Part shown: positions 59,519 to 64,000 of the stretch, one piece after another | How the letters are laid out: every line of letters begins with the position of its first letter | Numbering within the stretch: the stretch's first letter is position 1 | NCBI RefSeq assembly: GCF_039888675.1 | Contig: NZ_JBDQQR010000001.1 | Span: 2,232,001 to 2,296,000, forward strand | DNA length: 64,000 bases | Direction of reading: 5' to 3' | Origin: Mesorhizobium sp. CAU 1732 | GTDB taxonomy: Bacteria; Pseudomonadota; Alphaproteobacteria; Rhizobiales; Rhizobiaceae | The notes under the pieces: model-generated | Seen by the model: only the letters and a program-made list of their open reading frames with translations | The model's database searches: none | What the model was told of the DNA's origin: nothing | Translations under genes and position numbers: made by a program

Positions 59519-59908
59519 ATGGGCAAGGCCAAAGCTCCGCGCAGGCTCGCCGATAACGAGGCGCGTGCCGTACTGCGCACGATCCGTGTCAGCCCCCAGA
59601 AGCTGAACCTCGTTGCTGCGCTGATCCGCGGCAAGAAGGTCGCGACTGCGCTCGCCGATCTCGAATTCTCCCGCAAGCGTATCGCGGGCACCGTCCGCAA
59701 GACGCTTGAGTCCGCGATCGCCAACGCTGAAAACAACCACGATCTCGATGTCGACGCCCTGGTCGTCGCGGAGGCCTGGGTTGGCAAGTCGATCGTGATG
59801 AAGCGCTTCCACGCTCGTGGCCGCGGTCGTGCGAGCCGGATCGAGAAGCCGTTTTCGCACCTGACGATCGTCGTGCGCGAAGTTGAAGAGAAAGTGGAGG
59901 CCGCCTGA
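59519..59908 (+). CDS. rplV: 50S ribosomal protein L22
   Basis: A 129-residue protein lining the exit tunnel. The start is ATG 59519 ([20 protein letters not shown]), one base after the rpsS stop. The beta-hairpin ([20 protein letters not shown]) is intact, with no macrolide-resistance-type deletion visible. Its stop overlaps the rpsC start. Confidence 0.97.
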   Translation: MGKAKAPRRLADNEARAVLRTIRVSPQKLNLVAALIRGKKVATALADLEFSRKRIAGTVRKTLESAIANAENNHDLDVDALVVAEAWVGKSIVMKRFHARGRGRASRIEKPFSHLTIVVREVEEKVEAA

Positions 59909-60612
59909 TGGGCCAGAAAATCAATCCGATCGGTTTTCGTCTCGGCATCAACCGCACGTGGGATTCGCGCTGGTACGCGAACACCGGCGAGTACGGCAAG
60001 CTGCTGCACGAGGACATCAAGATCCGCGAATACCTCGAGAAGGAGCTGAAGCAGGCCGCCGTCTCGAAGATCGTGATCGAGCGTCCTCACAAGAAGTGCC
60101 GCGTGACGATCCATGCCGCACGTCCTGGCCTGATCATCGGCAAGAAGGGCGCGGACATCGAGAAGCTTCGCAAGAAGCTGACCGAGATGACGAAGTCGGA
60201 AACGCACCTGAACATCGTCGAAGTCCGCAAGCCGGAGATCGATGCCAAGCTGGTCGCGCAGTCGATCGCGCAGCAGTTGGAGCGCCGCGTTGCGTTCCGC
60301 CGCGCCATGAAGCGCGCCGTTCAGTCGGCGATGCGTCTGGGCGCCGAGGGCATCCGCATCAACTGCGCGGGCCGTCTCGGCGGCGCCGAGATCGCGCGCA
60401 TGGAATGGTACCGCGAAGGTCGCGTTCCGCTGCACACGCTGCGTGCGGACGTCGATTACGGCACGGCTGAAGCGCACACCGCCTACGGCATCTGCGGCGT
60501 CAAGGTCTGGGTATTCAAGGGCGAAATCCTCGAGCATGACCCGATGGCTTCGGAGCGTCGTGCGACAGAGGGTGACTCCCATGGCGGCCCGCGCCGTCGT
60601 GAGAACGCCTGA
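59908..60612 (+). CDS. rpsC: 30S ribosomal protein S3
   Basis: A 234-residue protein at the mRNA entry channel with helicase activity. The KH domain has [40 protein letters not shown] opens it. The end is a short charged tail. Confidence 0.98.
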   Translation: MGQKINPIGFRLGINRTWDSRWYANTGEYGKLLHEDIKIREYLEKELKQAAVSKIVIERPHKKCRVTIHAARPGLIIGKKGADIEKLRKKLTEMTKSETHLNIVEVRKPEIDAKLVAQSIAQQLERRVAFRRAMKRAVQSAMRLGAEGIRINCAGRLGGAEIARMEWYREGRVPLHTLRADVDYGTAEAHTAYGICGVKVWVFKGEILEHDPMASERRATEGDSHGGPRRRENA

Positions 60613-60636
60613 GCATAGGAATTTTGGAGAAGAACA

Positions 60637-61050
60637 ATGCTGCAGCCAAAGCGCACAAAGTTCCGCAAGCAGTTCAAGGGTCGCATCCATGGCGCAGCCA
60701 AGGGTGGCACGGACCTCAACTTCGGCGGCTTCGGTTTGAAGGCGCTCGAACCCAACCGCGTCACTGCGCGTGAGATCGAGGCGGCCCGCCGCGCGATCAC
60801 CCGCCAGATGAAGCGCCAGGGCCGCGTCTGGATCCGGATTTTCCCGGATCTGCCGGTGACCTCCAAGCCGACCGAAGTCCGCATGGGCAAGGGTAAGGGC
60901 GCGGTGGATTACTGGGCGGCGCGCGTCAAGCCGGGTCGTGTCATGTTCGAGATCGACGGTGTTTCCGAAGAGATCGCCCGCGAGGCGCTTCGTCTTGGAG
61001 CAGCCAAGCTCTCGGTTCGCACGCGCTTCGTGCAGCGCATCGCAGAATAG
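60637..61050 (+). CDS. rplP: 50S ribosomal protein L16
   Basis: A 137-residue protein contacting A-site t[22 protein letters not shown] and [20 protein letters not shown] are hallmarks; the arginine modified in E. coli L16 lies in the latter region. Confidence 0.98.
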   Translation: MLQPKRTKFRKQFKGRIHGAAKGGTDLNFGGFGLKALEPNRVTAREIEAARRAITRQMKRQGRVWIRIFPDLPVTSKPTEVRMGKGKGAVDYWAARVKPGRVMFEIDGVSEEIAREALRLGAAKLSVRTRFVQRIAE

Positions 61051-61064
61051 GGAAGGGTGCTTTT

Positions 61065-61265
61065 ATGAAAGCCGTCGACGTCAGGGCAAAGACCCAGGAC
61101 CAACTGAACGACGATCTTGCCTCGCTGAAGAAGGAGCAGTTCAACCTGCGCTTCCAGAAAGCGACCGGCCAGCTCGAAAAAACCGCGCGCGTGAAACAGG
61201 TCCGTAAGGATATTGCGCGCATCAAGACGATTGCGGCGGAAAAATCCGCCTCCAAGAAGGCTTAA
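61065..61265 (+). CDS. rpmC: 50S ribosomal protein L29
   Basis: A 66-residue two-helix protein at the tunnel exit. [20 protein letters not shown] is the family motif. Fourteen bp after rplP. Confidence 0.97.
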   Translation: MKAVDVRAKTQDQLNDDLASLKKEQFNLRFQKATGQLEKTARVKQVRKDIARIKTIAAEKSASKKA

Positions 61266-61276
61266 GGACGAAGAAA

Positions 61277-61534
61277 ATGCCGAAGCGCATCATGCAGGGC
61301 ACTGTCGTCAGCGACAAGAACGACAAGACCGTCGTCGTCAGAATCGAGCGTCGCTTCACCCATCCGGTGATGAAGAAGACCGTTCGCCAGACGAAGCGGT
61401 ACAAGGCGCATGACGAGAACAACGCCTGCAAGGTGGGTGATTTCGTCTTTATCCAGGAGTCGGCTCCGATCTCCAAGGACAAGCGCTGGGTGGTCATTGA
61501 GAACCAGACCCAGGAGCCGGCGAAAGCCGAATAG
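61277..61534 (+). CDS. rpsQ: 30S ribosomal protein S17
   Basis: An 85-residue OB-fold protein of the 30S body. [20 protein letters not shown] and [16 protein letters not shown] are typical. Confidence 0.97.
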   Translation: MPKRIMQGTVVSDKNDKTVVVRIERRFTHPVMKKTVRQTKRYKAHDENNACKVGDFVFIQESAPISKDKRWVVIENQTQEPAKAE

Positions 61535-61598
61535 AACGAATTTTGGACAAGCCGGGCAGGGCGAACCCTGCCGGATATGAAGAAGAAGGCGGCCAGTC

Positions 61599-61967
61599 AT
61601 GATTCAGATGCAAACAAACCTCGACGTCGCGGATAATTCCGGCGCGCGTCGTGTCATGTGCATCAAGGTGCTGGGCGGCTCGAAGCGGAAGTATGCCTCG
61701 GTCGGCGACATCATTGTCGTTTCGATCAAGGAAGCCATTCCGCGCGGCCGCGTTAAGAAGGGCGATGTGATGAAGGCGGTCGTGGTTCGCACGGCCAAGG
61801 ACATCCGCCGCCCGGACGGCAGCGTGATCCGTTTCGACAAGAACGCAGCAGTTCTCGTCGACAATAAGAAAGAGCCGATCGGCACCCGTATCTTCGGACC
61901 GGTTCCGCGCGAACTCCGCGCCAAGAACCACATGAAGATCATCTCGCTCGCGCCTGAAGTGCTCTAA
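61599..61967 (+). CDS. rplN: 50S ribosomal protein L14
   Basis: A 122-residue protein at the subunit interface; target of the silencing factor RsfS in other bacteria. [20 protein letters not shown] and [16 protein letters not shown] are hallmarks. Confidence 0.98.
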   Translation: MIQMQTNLDVADNSGARRVMCIKVLGGSKRKYASVGDIIVVSIKEAIPRGRVKKGDVMKAVVVRTAKDIRRPDGSVIRFDKNAAVLVDNKKEPIGTRIFGPVPRELRAKNHMKIISLAPEVL

Positions 61968-61980
61968 GGAGGCCAGTGAC

Positions 61981-62295
61981 ATGAACAAGATTCGCAAGGG
62001 CGACAAGGTCGTCGTGCTCGCTGGCAAGGACAAGGGCCGCACCGGTGAAGTGCTGCGCGTCATGCCGAAAGACGATAAGGCGCTTGTGCGCGGTGTGAAC
62101 ATGATCGTTCGCCACCAGCGCCAGTCGCAGACGCAGGAAGGTGGCCTGATCCGCAAGGAAGCAGCGATCCACCTGTCCAATATCGCAGTGGTCGATCCGA
62201 AGGACGGCAAGACGCCGACCCGCGTCGGCTTCGAGGTCCGCGACGGCCAGAAGGTCCGCGTCGCGAAGCGCTCGGGAGAAGTCATCAATGGCTAA
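61981..62295 (+). CDS. rplX: 50S ribosomal protein L24
   Basis: A 104-residue assembly initiator with a KOW motif ([20 protein letters not shown]). Its last eight bases overlap the rplE start. Confidence 0.97.
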   Translation: MNKIRKGDKVVVLAGKDKGRTGEVLRVMPKDDKALVRGVNMIVRHQRQSQTQEGGLIRKEAAIHLSNIAVVDPKDGKTPTRVGFEVRDGQKVRVAKRSGEVING

Positions 62296-62842
62296 TCAAT
62301 ACGAACCGCGGATGAAGGCTCTGTATAAGGAGCAGATCCGCAAGGCTCTTCAGGAGCAGTTCAACTACGACAACGAGATGCAGATCCCGCGCCTCGACAA
62401 GATCGTCATCAACATGGGTGTTGGCGAAGCGACCGGCGATTCCAAGAAGCCGTCCGTTGCCGCCGAGGACCTCGGAATGATCGCCGGCCAGAAGGCCGTC
62501 GTCACCAAGGCCCGCACCTCGATCGCCGGCTTCAAGGTGCGTGAGCACATGCCGATCGGCGCGAAGGTGACGCTGCGCAAGGACCGCATGTACGATTTCG
62601 TCGACCGCCTGGTCACGATCGCACTGCCGCGCGTTCGCGACTTTCGCGGCCTGAACATCAAGAGCTTTGACGGCCGTGGCAACTTCGCCATGGGCCTGAA
62701 GGAACACATCGTGTTCCCCGAGATCAACTACGACAAGGTTGATCAGATGTGGGGAATGGACATCATCGTTTGTACGACTGCGAAGACGGACGACGAGGCA
62801 CGGGCATTGCTCAAGGCCTTCAACTTCCCCTTCCGCCAGTAA
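62288..62842 (+). CDS. rplE: 50S ribosomal protein L5
   Basis: A 184-residue 5S-rRNA-binding protein. [16 protein letters not shown] and [16 protein letters not shown] are hallmarks. ATG 62288 overlaps the rplX stop, giving translational coupling. Confidence 0.97.
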   Translation: MANQYEPRMKALYKEQIRKALQEQFNYDNEMQIPRLDKIVINMGVGEATGDSKKPSVAAEDLGMIAGQKAVVTKARTSIAGFKVREHMPIGAKVTLRKDRMYDFVDRLVTIALPRVRDFRGLNIKSFDGRGNFAMGLKEHIVFPEINYDKVDQMWGMDIIVCTTAKTDDEARALLKAFNFPFRQ

Positions 62843-62866
62843 CGGCAGCGAACAAAGGAACCTGAA

Positions 62867-63172
62867 ATGGCAAAGACCAGCTCAGTCGAGAAGAACAACA
62901 GGCGCCGCAAGCTCGTTGATCAGTACGCTGCCAAGCGTGCGGAGCTCAAGGCGATCATCATGGACCAGGGCAAGCCGATCGAGGAGCGCTTCCGCGCTCA
63001 GCTCAAGCTTGCCGCTCTGCCGCGCAATTCGGCAAAGAACCGCATTCGGAACCGCTGCGAAGTCACCGGCCGTCCGCGCGCCTACTACCGCAAGCTCAAG
63101 ATGAGCCGCGTGGCGCTGCGCGATCTCGGCAACAATGGCCTGATCCCAGGCCTTGTGAAGTCCAGCTGGTAA
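62867..63172 (+). CDS. rpsN: 30S ribosomal protein S14 (zinc-free form)
   Basis: A 101-residue long form. It lacks the CxxC pairs of zinc-binding S14 and carries [21 protein letters not shown], so it should not depend on zinc. Confidence 0.97.
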   Translation: MAKTSSVEKNNRRRKLVDQYAAKRAELKAIIMDQGKPIEERFRAQLKLAALPRNSAKNRIRNRCEVTGRPRAYYRKLKMSRVALRDLGNNGLIPGLVKSSW

Positions 63173-63184
63173 GGAGGACGACAA

Positions 63185-63583
63185 ATGTCCATGAGTGATC
63201 CTCTCGGCGATATGCTGACCCGCATCCGCAATGCCTACGGCCGCCGCAAGACCAAGGTCTCGTCGCCGGCTTCCAGCTTGCGCGCCCGCGTTCTCGACGT
63301 TCTGAAGTCGGAAGGCTACATCCGCGACTACGCCAAGGTCGACTACGACAATGGCAAGTCGGAGCTCGAGATCGAGCTGAAGTACTACGAAGGCACGCCG
63401 GTCATCCGCGAGATTTCTCGCGTCTCGAAGCCGGGTCGTCGCGTGTATGTTTCGGTGAAGTCGATTCCCTCGGTCGCCAACGGCCTCGGTATTTCGATCC
63501 TGTCGACGCCGAAGGGCGTGATGGCCGATCACCAGGCGCGCGAAGAAAATGTCGGCGGCGAAGTGCTCTGCCAGATCTTCTGA
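63185..63583 (+). CDS. rpsH: 30S ribosomal protein S8
   Basis: A 132-residue central-domain organiser and, in E. coli, repressor of the spc operon. [20 protein letters not shown] and the C-terminal [11 protein letters not shown] are canonical. GGAGG precedes the ATG. Confidence 0.98.
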   Translation: MSMSDPLGDMLTRIRNAYGRRKTKVSSPASSLRARVLDVLKSEGYIRDYAKVDYDNGKSELEIELKYYEGTPVIREISRVSKPGRRVYVSVKSIPSVANGLGISILSTPKGVMADHQAREENVGGEVLCQIF

Positions 63584-63625
63584 TCTGACAGTTCGCAATC
63601 CAGATAGAGAACGAGGACAGACATC

Positions 63626-64000
63626 ATGTCTCGTATTGGAAAGAAGCCCGTTGCGGTCCCGCAGGGCGTTACGGCATCGGTGAACGGTCAGACCGTCACG
63701 GCCAAGGGCCCTAAGGGCGAGCTGAAGTTCGTCGTCAACGACGAGGTTCTGGTCAAGATGGAAGACGGCGAGATCGCCGTTCAGCCGCGCGACGAGACGA
63801 AGGTTGCTCGCTCGAAGTGGGGCATGTCCCGCACGCAGATCGAGAACATCATGACGGGCGTCAAGGACGGCTTCGAGCGCAAGCTCGAAATCACCGGCGT
63901 CGGTTATCGCGCGACCATGCAGGGAAAGAACCTGCAGCTTGCTCTTGGCTTTAGCCACGACGTGATCTATGAGACGCCCGAAGGCGTGTCGATCACCGTG
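63626..64000 (+). CDS. rplF: 50S ribosomal protein L6 (N-terminal part, truncated by window edge)
   Basis: 125 codons from ATG 63626 to the window end, with no stop. [20 protein letters not shown] and [20 protein letters not shown] match L6, which normally has about 177 residues. GAGGA lies about nine bases upstream. Confidence 0.96.
   Translation, partial: MSRIGKKPVAVPQGVTASVNGQTVTAKGPKGELKFVVNDEVLVKMEDGEIAVQPRDETKVARSKWGMSRTQIENIMTGVKDGFERKLEITGVGYRATMQGKNLQLALGFSHDVIYETPEGVSITV

Overview
The window is a GC-rich, densely packed chromosomal segment from an alphaproteobacterium, most likely order Hyphomicrobiales (Rhizobiales), a Phyllobacteriaceae/Mesorhizobium-like relative. Reasons: a long RNase E with an acidic/arginine-rich insert inside its S1 domain and a C-terminal GWWQR-type peptide; a suf operon opening with a second cysteine desulfurase behind an Irr-type operator; a DUF1236 protein; two tuf genes; an uninterrupted tuf / secE-nusG / rplKAJL-rpoBC / str / S10 supercluster; and CTTGAC-N17-CTATAT-like promoters. 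The genus cannot be fixed from the sequence alone.

Layout. 1-18.5 kb: envelope and housekeeping genes. These are a truncated M48 metalloprotease, a PLP aminotransferase, rne, an N-acetylmuramoyl-L-alanine amidase, penicillin-binding protein 1A, prfB with its programmed +1 frameshift, an M23 peptidase, a 24-residue hydrophobic protein, a peroxiredoxin, a 1130-residue DUF3971/AsmA-like protein, tyrS and anmK. 18.5-27.6 kb: a DUF1508 protein with a histone-H1-like tail, an alpha/beta hydrolase, then the Fe-S assembly operon (cysteine desulfurase, sufB, sufC, sufD, sufS, sufT) and, beyond an oppositely oriented DUF1236 gene, sufA. The operon has a good promoter with an Irr-type (ICE) palindrome lying on its predicted start site. 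27.6-34.6 kb: a GFA-family protein, TfoX-N protein, DEAD-box helicase, NAD kinase, tRNA-Thr, an AT-richer FkbM methyltransferase islet, two small membrane proteins, hydroxypyruvate isomerase and rlmB.

34.7-64 kb: the translation/transcription supercluster, all on the + strand except one small gene: tRNA-Tyr, tRNA-Gly, a membrane protein, tuf copy 1, tRNA-Trp, secE, nusG, rplK, rplA, rplJ, rplL, rpoB, rpoC, then a LuxR-type regulator and a small conserved gene, then rpsL, rpsG, fusA, tuf copy 2, rpsJ, rplC, rplD, rplW, rplB, rpsS, rplV, rpsC, rplP, rpmC, rpsQ, rplN, rplX, rplE, rpsN, rpsH and the start of rplF. Several RNA-level control structures are visible: a candidate L1 site before rplK, a long-range stem before rplJ (L10 leader), hairpins between rplL and rpoB, a strong rpoC terminator, and a promoter plus structured leader before rpsL. 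The two tuf reading frames appear identical at the nucleotide level exactly from ATG to TAA.

No CRISPR array, prophage, insertion sequence or rRNA gene was seen. I see no wholly new biological system. The best leads are the suf promoter/Irr architecture, an orphan terminator suggesting a small RNA next to the LuxR gene, the H1-tailed DUF1508 protein, the 24-residue protein and the exact tuf conversion boundaries.
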